Assembly (NCBI GenBank): GCA_043228905.1
Contig: JBHGNT010000003.1
Span: 21,452,001-21,516,000, forward strand
From: Azolla caroliniana
Lineage: Eukaryota > Polypodiophyta
DNA length: 64,000 nt
Reading direction: 5' to 3'
Made by a program: the position numbers and the translations under genes. Each line of letters opens with the position of its first letter. Within the stretch, counting starts at the first letter, position 1. The notes beneath the pieces were generated by a model that saw only the letters and a program-made list of their open reading frames with translations, was not told the DNA's origin and did not search any database. Below, in pieces: positions 21,931 to 34,993 of this stretch.

Positions 21931-24900
21931 ACTCTTTTAGTTCATGGACTTTCATTAGAATGTAATATTCGAGAACTTTCATTTGATATGCCAATCTGGA
22001 TTATTATTGTGAATCAACTACTTTACATTGCAAAGATTCTCTATGCCAAGGAATCTTTATGAGGATGTATTTGTACAAAATATTTTTGCCTTCAAAAACT
22101 TTCTAAGGAACAATTTAGGCCCAAACTTTCCCTATTGAAAAGGAAAAAGTATCAAACTTTATGAAGTACATACATATTTTTTATCAAATATTAAAATGGT
22201 ATAAGCATTGTTGAATTAGAGAATGCGTACATACATGCATATATGATACACGTGATACATATGCACATACATACATCCATAAGTTTTGATATATTTTTTA
22301 GGTAAACATGGAGCCTTCTTACAATTTACTTAATACTAACTAGTAACAACCATTTCAACATTCCTCTTTGGGACAAGAAATGTAATGAGGGGTTGGGCTT
22401 TTGAATAAGGGATTTAAAGAGGCAAAGGAGCTCCTACACTCTCTCAAGTTTGAGGAGCTACAAAAATGTGTAAGCCAATTTTAAATAAGCATATTTTACC
22501 ACAACACCTATAGACACATCATCAATACAAATAGGTGTTGTGATGCTAATGATTTGGCTATAGGTGTTGTGGTTCTACAACCAATTGTTGAAGAGCAAGC
22601 ACCTATAGACACATCATCAATACAAATATTGTACCTGCACATCCACCAACATTATCACTAACAACACCTATATGCGCAATTGGTACCTCGTAAGACCCAA
22701 CACTTTCAAACACACAATCTTGCTCTACCATGAGCCACAATCTGGAAAATCTAAGTAGATGCATTATTTATCACAATCTTTGCTTGCATAGGTTCTTAGT
22801 TTTAATTGCTAATAGTATTTACATGTTTAATGAAAAAAACACTCAAGTGAATGATTCCACCATATCAATTCAAGAGGATGACGATGGTAAAACGTTTGTA
22901 TTTCCCTACTTTAGTTATATTCTAGACAACATTTACTATAATTTCATGATTTTTCTTGTTCTCAGCTTTGGGTTGGATGTACCACAGGTGTCCCCGAAGT
23001 TGTAACCAACTAACTTTTGGCATGGCCTCAAACCTTCCATGTGGATCAACCAACATGGAGCTAGATCAACCTCAAATTGATATACTATCGACTTCTACAT
23101 AAACATTGGTTGGTTCTATCAAAATCCAATGTGAGAATGACAAGAAACTTGGCATGATTCATTAAGGAAATAGGATGATGCTTAAAAAGATGTTAAATGA
23201 CCTCGTAGAGTTATATCTCTCTCGAATAGAGACCTATTTGGAAGAAAGTATACATGTTTGAGATATGTCATGAATGTTATAACTTATAAATTATAATATT
23301 AGGCCTAAAATCACTAGATCCTTGTTTAATCATGTAGGGGTCAAGAAGTTCGTCATCTAGTGTCTACAAAAAGAGCTTGGAACTTATTGGTAAATGAACA
23401 CAATTATAAAGGAAATTACATGTCTCTTTGACACAAGCATGATCAAACTACGACTCACTAGGTATGATCCATGTGCTCTCTCATTATAATTAACGTGTAG
23501 ATACTTAATAGTTAGTTTATTAATAATATACCATTTAGTGACTAATATATAAATGAATCTTTGGGGAATCGAGTCCTTAAAAGCATTATGTTGTTGCTTT
23601 CATCGAAAGACCCCCATTCCCACCCTCCAAATGTTAGTATAGCCAAATATTATAATGTAACATTTTGAATTTGAAATACAAGTGCAGGAATTACCTCTCT
23701 TTTTTTCAAAACAAAATATCTTTCCATTAGTTTTAAAAAAGGCACATAAGTTACAACACTATACATTCCATAGATATTGTGCAACTATTGAATCCAATGT
23801 ATCTCACAACTCCTCCATCCATCACAAAATCTAATTTCATTTTAGTATGTACAACCAATTCTCCCATGTTGCCACATGCTTTCAACATACTAGAAAATGT
23901 CATCATATTAGCATATAGTGTGCCTTTTTTTAATATGTTGATAGAGATAGCAATTTCATCGTTGTCCTTGATTAACTCTTGCCATTCTAGCTCTGTAATT
24001 TCAAGCAAGATTTGTAATTCTATGTCCTCGTATCATCTAGGTCAAACATTGAGTCATATGTCTCATACAATTTAGAGGTGAGAATTACATCTCTCTGTTC
24101 TCATCATTATTCCCTCATTGTGCTTCATTTAGTGTGACCACCACGATGATGACGTGTTCATTTGTGTTGTTACCAAGTTTAGGGTTTGAATTGATCAAAC
24201 TTGGGTCAAACATCCTTCTTCCCTACAAGTTGATATTCAAAATGTACCACTATGAACTCTCTACCATGATAGGATTCTTATAGAAGAAGTTGGCTTACTC
24301 ACATTGGAACAACAAAATGTAGAGTCCACAAACCAAAAACCTAAAGGTTCACAATGCCCTTCGAGATTTGCCACCTCGTTACACATTGGGTTATGTTTTT
24401 GCTTGGGCATTGGCCTATTGGGAGTTCATGTCAAACTTCTCAAGAGGCTCCTAGCTCGGTAAAATGTAGTAGAGATCGAGTTTGTAATAATGAAACTATG
24501 CAATAATGAGATGTCAATAGAGTTTAATTACTTTTTTAAGGAAGATATAAGGAAAGTATTGTGCATCTCCCACAAAATGACCCCTCACTTTTATTTGTCT
24601 TCCTCCCATAAGTCATCCCCAACCCTCCCCCTTGGAAATAATTTGGATTAATAAAAGTTAGAGATTGATACGATACCTGGTCATAACCAATATATATGGA
24701 GCAAATTTAGATCAGATTGGGGCCTGTAATACCTTAAATAATGTGCAATATATCAATAAACAATTTATGTAATGGCCATTATATCCTAAAGCACTTTGCT
24801 TGGGTAGAATGCATCGTCTCATAAGTCACAAAATACAAAGAGAAGATATTATCCATATTGACTTTCCCTTAGCTACAATTGTTGTATCTATATACATTCC

Positions 24901-27900
24901 AAGTTGCACCAACTCCACCTCCTACAAGTGCTTTCATGAAAGGCTAATCAACACCAGTTTGATACACAACTTCCTGGGCAATTTAACATAACCCTTGCAC
25001 CAATTTTTCATTAAGTAGATATCTCTATTAGTGCTCCTCTAGAACATGCACATTATGGAAAATGTATCTCGAGATAAAGAAGAAGATATCAAAGTATAAT
25101 CTTGTACTAATAATTCAAGACACTTGAGAAAGACAAAAGGGTGAGTTTTCTCCAATTGAACATGTGAGGTTACATGCAATGTTTAGGCATGCATACTTGC
25201 AAAATTAGAGGTGCAATGCTCACTAAAGATGGAACAATTACTTTGTCCATGATTATGTGGTTACAATGAGCTCAGAAACATGTTTGGGATGCAACTTGCA
25301 TATTTGGATAAGTTCTACATCCAAAATGAATATTTGAATGGGCTTGCATTCCTGGAGGATGAGACATTACACAAGTGATGCGTGAATCATACAAGGTCAA
25401 CCCATATGCTACTCATGTAACATGGTATGATGAATGTTAATAATTTGTACTATGATACAATGTTATCGGCTCTCAATTCATTCTTCGTTGGCATTCTCTA
25501 GTTTGTGCAAAATGGGCAAATGAGGTCATAGGCAAGGGTTGACAGAAGAAGCACTTGAGGTGGATTGCTCATAATGTCTTGCCCTCCTTCTAGAAAGGAT
25601 GTTAAGAGTAGGAACATCCTCGTATAGTATAAGGTAATCTAATCCTTGGAATACATTCAACTATTTGATTGAGGGTTTAGGGATCATGGCATATATTGGA
25701 CTATGAAAATCAAGTAACCACTCAAGACATAATTCAGATGAATTCTTCGTATTCAGGTAGTACCTTAGGAAATCCTTGAATGATTGTCTCCGACTCCGTG
25801 ATATTTCCCTTACATTAGTATTTTTGTGCATTTTTATCTCCACTTGAGGTTCCCACAAGTAACATCAAGCATTCCAATATTCATATACTATTTTTGCAAC
25901 TCATATCCTTATTTGAATAAGTGTTAATCTTGACTAGTTAATATGATTCCCTAATATAAACAATTAAAAAACAATTCCCTTAAATGTCTCAAAAAACATA
26001 TTAGAGAATCAATAACATCTACCTATCTATCTATATAGACATAAGGTTAGGGGGCAGAGGGACAACACAATAGATAGATTATTATCTTCCACAAGAATAT
26101 GATCTATGGGATGGGGGTGAAGCCCACAATGAGGATCATTTTGGATGCTTAGATGTAAATCTCCAAGCCAATCAAATAAAAGAGAAAATCATTTGGGATG
26201 CATATGTATATGCATATATAAGATCTATATGATCTTGTAATATCTTTGGCCTATGAGGATCTTCAATTTATTCCAATTTGTGACTTTTGGGATTTGCTCT
26301 GTTCCTTTTGGACATGCCACGTGCTTCTTTCCACTTACACATACAAAACAGTTAAAAGAATATAAGACCCAAAATTTTCCCAAGAATAAAACATGAGTTG
26401 TGGCATTCTCAAGTGCTCTTATCACCCAAATTATGCACTTTAGACTAAATAAAGACCACATGGTGCGAAGTTGTTGAATTTCAACACTATTCTTCAAAAT
26501 ATGGTCACAATTGGCACGGTTCTAGTTCTGTAAACTTTCCTACACTTTCACACTGCAAGCATTGGCGAAGGATGACCATAGTTTAAGAATTAGGGAGGTA
26601 GTTAATTGAATCAAAGTTGTTCCATTTGCAAAAGTAACAATATTTCTTTCCCACAACTTCATTAACTAATGCTCTAAATTCACATTTTTAAGTTTTTTGT
26701 TGCATAATGTGAAACAAATCCATTTCCAAAATAGTCCAAAATGCATGCTTCAACATCCATTCTATGCAAGACAAGACTCATGCTCATTATCGCAAGTTCA
26801 ATTTCACAAAATTTGTCACAAACCCTTTCATTGAGCAATTTTTGCATTTAAACAAAAGAACAATAGGGTTTGAACTTTGGAGGATAGAAATCACATAACT
26901 CTTTAGCTACTCATTTTGTTTTCGAAACATCTTCACACTATTGATATGGTGGAACATTAAGCATCAATGGCACGTGTTTGCAACACTTACATTATCCAAT
27001 TGAAAAGGAGATGATTTTAATTGTTATCACATTTTAACACAATAAGGTTCTCTAAACATAGATACTTAGAGTTGAACTCATTAAGATTTGATAATAGTGT
27101 GGAAGCAAAGTTACAAGATGTCTTAAATTCTTGTTGATCTAAACAAACTATAGAGAGAAATGGATTAAAACATGTCGTTTTACCAAGAGAATTGAATAGG
27201 TTTGGATTCACATTGTCATAAAATCCTTAATACTTGGGAAAATCCAAGGTTTGGAAGTTATTGACCAACACGTGTTACATAAGATTTGATAGATATATTT
27301 TAAATTTAATATAAAGCTATTAAAATGGAGTGGGACACACTCATAATGACTTAAAATACAAATGTATGTATTAATGTGGATGATGTTATGGTAATACATA
27401 TGATATAGTAGATTTAAGAGCATTATTGGAGCCATACTTCAATGATTTAGATATGATAGAAGCATATTATGAGAGGGTATCATATTATTGGAGTGTGTGT
27501 GAAAGGGAGGGAGATGGAACGACTCTAGTTATAAAAAAGGGCACGTATTATATTATTGGAGAGTGAATGAGGTGAAAAGTGTTGTCTTATTATTGAAGGG
27601 AAATTAGGCTCCCGAGGATAACGGGTAATGGTACTAGAATTGGTGTGACATATGGATGAGCATACGAATAGGCACTAGGAGGTGCGCATTCTATGATAGA
27701 GGTGGAGAACAAGTAGTAGTACGCTTGTACTAGCGGGGATGGTTAATGGACGGACACGAGTGGTCATGTTCGATTATTCTAGGATGAGTACAAGAAAGTA
27801 AAGCGAAGGGACCGAATACGCTTGGGACTAGGGCATGAACGGAGTCGGGAGAAGGGGATGAATACACTTTTCGGAAGGGGTGCACCGGAGTAATACGAAG

Positions 27901-28080
27901 GAGAGTGTTTACATATATTAAGTAATCAACTATGCTTACAATCGAGAAAGAGCCGAACCGGATTGGTTTCATGCTCATCAAGATATCTATCAACGGGGGC
28001 AAGAAGGGAAGGAAGGGGTGTCGAGGGTTCGATGAATCGTGGTGCGGGAGCACGATGACGACCTGCGAATTGGATACATG
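21931..28080. other. 6-kb gene-poor AT-rich spacer
   Basis: No convincing gene is visible on either strand; open frames are short and unlike known proteins. A weak PPR-like phrase occurs at 23751-24008 (minus) and is not called. Short repeats lie at 22505-22640. Confidence 0.65.
22505..22640. repeat. Short direct and inverted repeat cluster
   Basis: CACCTATAGACACATCATCA plus AATACAAATA appears twice (about 22506 and 22601), with inverted versions of TAGGTGTTGT between the two copies. This may be a decayed foldback element. Confidence 0.6.
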
Positions 28081-28086
28081 GGATTT

Positions 28087-28092
28087 TTTATT
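28087..28092 (-). terminator. Possible polyadenylation signal of nicotianamine synthase
   Basis: AATAAA on the minus strand about 330 bases after the stop codon. It is plausible in position but unproven. Confidence 0.3.
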
Positions 28093-28282
28093 GATACAGG
28101 GGGGGGGGGGGTCCAATATTATGAAGATAATCTATATGTATGTGTATAGTGTGAAATGGTGGTGTTTTAAGTTTGGGAGAGGGAAGGCAGGCAGGGGCTT
28201 TCCTGAAGAATTTTTTGTAAAAGGGTATGGTGTGTAAATATGGAAAACTCAGAAGCTTAATCGACATGGATGTATGAAGCTT

Positions 28283-28283
<1 letters not shown>

Positions 28284-28324
<41 letters not shown>

Positions 28325-28412
28325 GCGATCGAGAGACAGACAGACAGACAGACAGACAGAAGCGGAGATAGAGAAAGAGAGAGCGAGCGATCGATCGATC
28401 GACAGACAGAAG
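28284..28412. repeat. GA / GACA / GATC microsatellite
   Basis: A compound of GA, GCGA, CAGA and ATCG repeats just downstream of the nicotianamine synthase stop, probably in its 3' untranslated region. Confidence 0.9.
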
Positions 28413-28420
28413 CGGAGATG

Positions 28421-29515
28421 TCAATGGGATGATAATGATGCAGGAGCAGGAGCAGGAACAGGAAGATTAAGCGGAATTGGGAGCGGAAGAGGGAGAGTTG
28501 TGTTGGTTAGCTTGGCAACAATGACAGAGTTCACGACCTCGTCTGTGGGATGGAAGACAGACAGGACCTGGAAGCCTGCATCCTGCAGGAGGGAGAGATC
28601 GACGATGGGGTAAAGGAAGGCCCTGGCGCTGTTGGCGCTGCGGACGACGAGGGAGGCGCCGGGCCTCATGTTCTCGGAGAGGTGCTTCAAGATCTTGCGC
28701 TTCAGGTCCTGGTCGAGGCCGACGAGGGCGGCGAGGAAGACGACGTCGTAGGAGGCCATCTCCTGGCCGACGTCCAGGATGTCGCAGGTATGGAAGCGCA
28801 TCCTGGAGGCGAGATCGGGGTCAGAGGCCACGAGCCTGGAGGCGAGCTCGTTGGCCTGCGGATCTAGGTCATAGTTGTCGAAGACTGCGTTCCGCAGGTG
28901 ATTCGCGGCCAGGACGATGGAGGTGAGGGGCATGGGCCCAGATCCGATGAAGGCGACCTTATCCATGGAGAGCTCAGGCGAGCTTGAAGCGGCGGCAGTG
29001 GCAGAGAAAGCGGCTGCGGCTCCAAGCAGGAGATGGTGCTCCAGCATGGCTAGCTTCAGGTAATTGGAGTAGTAAGGGAAGAGATGGAAGGAATTGTGGG
29101 GCTCCGGCATGTCCCCGAGGATCCTCGCGTAGTGCTGCTCCAGCAGTCCCTCGGCCTTCCCGCACAGCCGGATGAGGCTCCCCCGCACCCTCGCCACCTC
29201 CGCCGGCACGTGCTCCGGGTTCCCGAAGTCGATCTCGCACCGGTGCAGGCACAGCGACACCAGCCTCGAGAAGAGCTCGTTCACCCTCCCCGACGGCCGG
29301 AGATCGTCCTCCAGCCCCTCGATGTCCGCGTGGAGCTCCAGGACGGACGCGATCAGATCCTCGCGCGAGATCGTGATGCTGTGCGTGTGCGTGGAGTTGT
29401 CGCAAATGTCGGGCGGAGGGGCCGCCGCCGCCGTACCTGACACTAGGGTCAGGCCCGGGACCTGGGGCCTAAGGAGCTGCAAGCAACCCTCATTGTAGAA
29501 AGCCAATGTCTCCAT
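28421..29515 (-). CDS. NAS: Nicotianamine synthase (single exon, 364 aa)
   Basis: The enzyme condenses three S-adenosylmethionine molecules into nicotianamine, a chelator that moves iron, zinc and copper in plants and, in grasses, precedes phytosiderophores. The whole family domain is present: NELFSRLVSLC (79-89), LIRLCGKAEGLLE (114-126), FHLFPYYSNYLKL (143-155), the nucleotide-binding VAFIGSGPMPLTS (187-199), DNYDLDPQAN (213-222), YDVVFLAALVG (256-266) and VNSVIVAKL (328-336). NAS genes are usually intronless and 315-340 aa. This one has about 50 extra N-terminal residues and a Pro/Leu/Ala-rich tail. I chose the start at 29515 (METLAFYNEG); the in-frame ATG at 29587 would add only the translation of a GT microsatellite. 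The gene is GC-rich against AT-rich flanks. It probably acts in the cytosol, as no organelle signal is obvious. It is the only intact-looking host protein gene here. Confidence 0.94.
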   Translation of the reverse strand: METLAFYNEGCLQLLRPQVPGLTLVSGTAAAAPPPDICDNSTHTHSITISREDLIASVLELHADIEGLEDDLRPSGRVNELFSRLVSLCLHRCEIDFGNPEHVPAEVARVRGSLIRLCGKAEGLLEQHYARILGDMPEPHNSFHLFPYYSNYLKLAMLEHHLLLGAAAAFSATAAASSSPELSMDKVAFIGSGPMPLTSIVLAANHLRNAVFDNYDLDPQANELASRLVASDPDLASRMRFHTCDILDVGQEMASYDVVFLAALVGLDQDLKRKILKHLSENMRPGASLVVRSANSARAFLYPIVDLSLLQDAGFQVLSVFHPTDEVVNSVIVAKLTNTTLPLPLPIPLNLPVPAPAPASLSSH

Positions 29516-29555
29516 ATGTATGTTTAATGTATGTCTCTTGAGAACCTCTACAACC

Positions 29556-29576
29556 ACACACACACACACACACACA
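29556..29576. repeat. CA microsatellite in the NAS leader
   Basis: A CA run (minus GT) just upstream of the chosen start codon. A second GTGT tract lies at 29604-29624. Confidence 0.9.
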
Positions 29577-29726
29577 ATTGGGGGCAAGTCTTTTTGTTTT
29601 GAGTGTGTGAGTGTGTGTGTGTGTTTTGTTTGGGGAGGGGACTTAGGATTGTGGTATTGTTTTGTTGGTATTTTTGCTCTTTTGCACTTTGTAGCTTGTG
29701 GCTAGCGTGCGTACCCACGCGCCCCC

Positions 29727-29734
29727 CTTATATA
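29727..29734 (-). promoter_or_regulatory. TATA box of nicotianamine synthase
   Basis: TATATAAG on the minus strand about 212 bases upstream of the chosen start codon, which suits a leader of about 180 bases. Confidence 0.65.
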
Positions 29735-29879
29735 CGCGAAAAAAAGCTCGCCCTAGGCATACTAGGCCACATGATTAATCTTGGGATCTTGTCATTTCCA
29801 TGGGCCCATACCTCCACACATCCTCCACACGCCCTCCACACGCCTTGCGCTAGGTTTTCCTCAAAAAATCCCTCCTCCC

Positions 29880-30964
29880 CCTTCTTCTCTCTAGATTCTC
29901 TTCTATCTCCTTATTCTTCTTGTTCTCCATTATTAATATTATTGTTGTGCATGAGGTTTCGTCTCCCTCCCATTTTCATTATCGTCCTCTTTCGTCTCTC
30001 TCTCTCTCTCTCTCTCTTGGTTTGGCAGTACGGCATGGAATGGTCACGCATGGCTCGAATCACGAACATGTGCCCCACATGATGTGACGCTACATGGGCA
30101 CACCATTTTTCAAACCGTATAACAAGTCAGATGTGCCATCATGAGTGTTTTTATTAATTGTCCGAATCGAAAGTGTCTACTTTTCGTAATCTGCCCTTTA
30201 TTTTCCAAGGGGGTCAAGCTCTTTGGCATTTAACCTTTCCTCTCTAATATCCTTATATAGGATATAGATTCTTGACATTTTTGTAAACCATACCAATGCA
30301 TAGAATGTCGTTAGTGATGACATTTTCAACAATTACCTTGTTACCTTGCATGTTACGAAGAGTTGCACACCAAATGAGGGGCATGCATCAATGAACCCTT
30401 TTGAATCAAGTTGTTTAATTAAGTAGGCATTTTGAGGTTTTTGCCTAATTGAAAAGATTGAAGCTCACAACGTGAAATTTGGTAGTTTTTATAGGGATTT
30501 ACAAATTTTGGAATTTGACTTGAACTACTTCAATCATCCATTAGGGTGAAAGTGTCATTCACTAACAAAAGTTTCATTGGGGAGTCTATGTATAATATAT
30601 ATATATATATATATTAGTTTATTCCAAAAAAGCACTTCATAAACAACATTATAACCTTTTTGTATTTGTTAAGGTAAGGCATAATTTTGATGTCCCATTT
30701 TTAGTGATCACTTGCTTGTGACACACATTTGTTTTGGAAGGCTAGTAATATCAGGTGACTCTAGGAAAGTCGAAAAAGTAGGCCTTACGTCGATTGATAA
30801 TCACACAAAATGGGAGGTAGTCATTGACCAATTATTGTAGGCCTAGTTTTGGATGTATAGCTTCAAGCATCACATCTATGATAATTCAAAGAGAAGAAAA
30901 GCAAGATAGGACAACAAAGAAATATAGCTTGAATAATCATGTGGACATTATAGAGTGTTTAGTT

Positions 30965-31014
<50 letters not shown>

Positions 31015-32684
31015 TTGAATAATGTTAAAAGTGAAGGTCACAGGTGTAGCAACCATAATGAAAGGCTAATGTGATTCTTCCAAAAGGATTTAACAGAAAG
31101 GGTCATTCTTATGTATTTCTTTTGTTCACTTGTAGATTTGAACGGCTGCGGTTCTTTTTCTTCTGTCCTTCTACGTGTGATAATGTTTGGATGTTTTGTC
31201 ATCTTTTCACATTCCTTGTTTAGACTTTACTTCTCAAAAGTATCTACAGTAAGAACTATTCATTTTGTTGGACTTGACGAGACATTGCCATTCAAAAAAA
31301 TAAGGATGATGAAGTGCGCACTTTGCAAGGCTTTATTGTCATGACTCATGAGGATGTTAAATAGTTATGCTTTCTCACTAGAAAATAATTAGCAAGACTC
31401 TTGGATAGTCTTGAACCAAGTAAGAGTATGAAGAACATGTGGACATCATTGTATATTGATATTGCTATGCTTGCATTTTTATTGATTGTATTTACTACTT
31501 TACATTTTTACACATATTGATTTGTTCAATTAGTTTCATCACAATACTTTGGTTTTGGAAGTTTGCTAGCATAGTTTACTATAGTTAGGTTAGACATTTG
31601 TAAAGAATGGATACATCGTATTTATGAAAACTAATATATCGTGAGAATTCAAGAATGTTGACTTTAATACGTTTTATATACCAATTTATGAGTAACACGT
31701 ATACACGCTTTGTCATGTGCATAAGGTTTCTCGAATCTTCTGAAAATAAGGTGTGAACACGAGATTACATGTTAAGGTACAATGTCAAAGCATTACTTGA
31801 ATATATAAAAGATAACAAACTTGACATGCTTGCAAGTTCAATATAACAACAAATTGTATATAGATGAATGAACTTATATAATTAAAATCATCATTATGTG
31901 CTAAGTATACTAAATCTTAAATTTTTGTGTAACAATGGTCCACTCTTCCATTCACTATAAAAGATAACAGACTTGACATGCTTGCAAGTTCAATATAACA
32001 ACAAATTGTATATAGATGAATGAACTTATATAATTAAAATCATCATTATGTGCTAAGTAAACTAAATCTTAAATTTTTGTGTAACAATGGTCCACTCTTC
32101 CATTCACTATAAACACTTTGTCACTTTTTTTATATCCATGATTACAATTTTCTATTATAAAACTATTCTCTATACATATTCACTTTTCACGGTCCAATGT
32201 TTTTAAGGCAATGTGATTAGATGTAGGGTTCACGAATAAAATAAAACATACATTGCGACGAACAGGGACAACTACAAAGAAGCCATGTAATCTTGAAAGA
32301 AATCTTGACGATCCTGAAAGATATGTTTCCGGCTCTAGAGATTCTAAACTCCAATCAAATCAACATTTCTCAACTCCACTGAATAGATTCGTAATCTTAT
32401 TGAAAACTCAGATTAAGATTTTATGAACTATAATAACGCTAGTATTTCAAATCTTAGGGAAAGTGAGTGACGCTTCTTGTGTGATTGTGGGTATGTAATG
32501 TCCTATGAATTTAGAAAATTTAATGTAAGGTATATTTTGTTGATACAAAAATAAATGATATAAAAAGTGGTTTACCATAATCTTATTTGAAATGAATGTT
32601 GAGAACATGTTCAAATTTAGTGGTAGATGAATATCAGCAATCTATGAAAGTCTTCCCAATTTTATTCTAAACTTTGTTAAACTT
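29880..32684. other. Gene-free AT-rich spacer with microsatellites
   Basis: No coding signal. It contains a CT tract (about 29998-30017), AT repeats (about 30594-30614), a GA tract (30970-31011) and the 152-bp tandem duplication listed separately. Confidence 0.65.
31805..32108. repeat. 152-bp tandem duplication, two near-identical copies
   Basis: Copies at 31805-31956 and 31957-32108 start ATAAAAGATAAC and differ at only about two positions by eye (ACAAAC/ACAGAC and AGTATACT/AGTAAACT), so the duplication is recent. Confidence 0.93.
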
Positions 32685-33008
32685 AGGAATTGGCAATGGC
32701 TTGGCTCAAGCATGAACTGAACCGTTAAACAGTTTGGAGGTTTAAGGGTTCAGTTCGGTTTAGGCTTGAGCTTCCTTAACTAGTTTAAACTCAGTTTGGG
32801 ATGGCTCAAGTTGAACCAAACCCATTTGGGGCAAACCGGTTAAGGCTTAATCGGTTTGTCTCAACCGATTTGCCATACTAATTAGCCTTATCCGGTTTAG
32901 AATCCAGTTTGGGTCAAGTTTGGAAACTCCCAAACTGGTTAAAGCTTAACTGGTTTGGTTTGGACAAGCCAAACCGATTAAGTTGAAACGTAATTGTTGC
33001 CAATTCCT
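32685..33008. mobile_element. MITE-like element, hAT type, decayed
   Basis: The ends AGGAATTGGCAA and TTGCCAATTCCT are inverted, and the interior has many AACCGGTT/GGTTTGG motifs like the hAT-type MITE at 21241. The target duplication is imperfect (GTTAAACT against GTTACATT), so the exact ends are uncertain. Confidence 0.55.
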
Positions 33009-34170
33009 CGTTACATTTATGACCCCTATTCATGAAACTTTGAATGACATCAAAATCTTGTATGTTAAATGAATTCAAAGCCCTATTCAAGAATCACATT
33101 TCTCTTGAGATCATGTTACCATTGCAAGAGACATAATAATATTTGCAACAACATTTCTTCATGAGGATGGATAAAGAAATATCTTTCTGAAATAATGTGC
33201 AATATGTGTGAATGTTGGAGATTCATCCATCGATTGTGCACTAAATAGACAACAAATGCCCAATATGCGAAATGAAGAACTGTAATAGGATGGAAATCTA
33301 TTATAGGACAAGAGGCCGATGAAGGAGTTTCTAGGATGGCAAAGGGTAAATAATTAAAGTTTCTGGTGGAGATGTCTTATTTGTTATACCCTCCAAAAGA
33401 AGGGACACTTTTGAACTCGATCCTTAGACCTTCAAGAGAATAAGAATGGCACATAACTTGTACAAAGCCTTATAGAAGTAGGAAGTCAAATGTGGAAACA
33501 AAGGCTTGGTAGAAGTGCATATGTGGTGCAAGTAAGAACGCAAAAGCAAGCCCAATAGTGTAAATGTTCAAAGTGGACATACTTATAATGACACTATATT
33601 ACATCAAGCCACTACCAATCAAGTATAATATTGCTAGGCAAAGTAGCGGATTTTGACTTAAGAGGAAGGATAAGGTAAGAGTATATTGAGGCTAAGAAAT
33701 TGGGGAAGTCACCATAGTTCTAGAGGCACTTGAAAGAAAGCTAGAAATATCCAAGTTCGGAAATAAATCAAAATTGGAAGAAATGAACATTGGGTTTTGC
33801 AAGTACCACAAATCATTTTTTAGCAAAGGATTAGATTAGTTTCGAGATTACACCATTGTTGAAATGACTCGTTATCTGCCCAAGGGATTGAGATTTCAAA
33901 AGATGGCAAAAGAGTATCATTTTAAAGAAGGGATCTCCAACTACATGACTCAAAATTATTTAAGTAGTGTTGGTTGTGTGAGATGTGAGAAAATTACTAG
34001 TATGGTAGACCAACATGGTTTTTTCCTTTTGGAATAATTATCTCAAGGAGGAAGTATTCATTTATGCAACCATAATTTTTTGGACTATCCAATTCAAAAT
34101 GCAAAAATCTTGAGGTTACTGGTACTCGTGTAGTACTGGTCATAAATGGATTGTAGATCCTGATCCGATC
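33009..34170. other. AT-rich spacer, no gene seen
   Basis: Short open frames only. No recognisable domain was found. Confidence 0.55.
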
Positions 34171-34199
34171 AAAGTACAACCCGATTGGCACATATGTAC

Positions 34200-34744
34200 T
34201 CATGAAAACACATGGCTACGTAAGGTCAATTGGGACCCTTTGCAATGGACATGGCGTGATCCTTACGCGGAGCAAGGAAGCAAACCCATCCCTTTCTTCC
34301 AATTCACAACTAGATTGGGTCGCCACATCGTAGCTGCTCAAATTGCTCGAGACCGGCTGCTGCAAAGGTTTGGCACACATATGAAGTTCCTCACACAATT
34401 ATCACCAAGTTTTGGCAGAAAATCTGTAAACAACAACACGCGAGGCGAATTACCACGTTCCAATGACTATTAATACATAAGTCACTACCGGTGGGAGCAT
34501 GGCAACGTGGGAACCTTAGCTCTCCTAATTGTGTAGAGTGTCCAAATGCAGTAGAATCAATACGACACGCTTTGTGGGACTACCCAACGTCCCATCGAAT
34601 ATGGCGGGGGGTTGGCCACTTGTTGCAATTATGCCAGGTGCAAGGCTTAATCAAGTGGGGAAATATATGTTGGCATCATGGCAGACCCTAGTTGGCAGAT
34701 ATGAGCATCAAGAGGGGATGACTTTGGTGATAAAAGCATGTTAA
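34200..34744 (+). pseudogene. LINE L3 zf-RVT-like segment
   Basis: WDPLQWTWRDPYAEQG, TRLGRHIVAAQIARDRLLQRFG and, in a second frame, CVECPNAVESIRHALWDYPTSHRIW correspond to the region following reverse transcriptase in plant LINEs. Frame changes near 34470 and 34580 show decay. Confidence 0.78.
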
Positions 34745-34993
34745 GAATTAGGTAGGTAATTAAGAGTTAATCAGTACTTAATTATGTGATAAAGTTAAGT
34801 GCGGAAGATTATGTGATATGTGTGTGAATGTGTGTGAGAGGAAGTGAGAGAGAGAGAGAGAGATACACTTATAAACAATACAAGATGGGGGATGAGTAAC
34901 TATATATTAAATTAACATCAACATCATCATCAAATACAAAAATACCCACTATTTGTATAGGTCATCATCATCAAATATATTTGTTTGTTTTTA

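Noticed and set aside
23751-24008. PPR-like phrase (MMTFSSMLKACGNMGEL) on the minus strand
   Set aside because: Only one short motif-like stretch is seen, without a second repeat or flanking similarity, so chance or a very old fragment cannot be told apart.
27730-28116. 128-residue Pro/Ser/His-rich minus-strand open frame
   Set aside because: No homology or start context; composition fits chance in a G-rich spacer.
28974-29405. A 143-residue minus-strand open frame and several plus-strand frames over nicotianamine synthase
   Set aside because: Alternative-frame shadows of the GC-rich NAS gene, with Arg/Gly/Ala composition and no domain.
29516-29587. Upstream in-frame ATG for nicotianamine synthase
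   Set aside because: It would add a Val/Cys run translated from a GT microsatellite, so the next ATG (29515) is more plausible.
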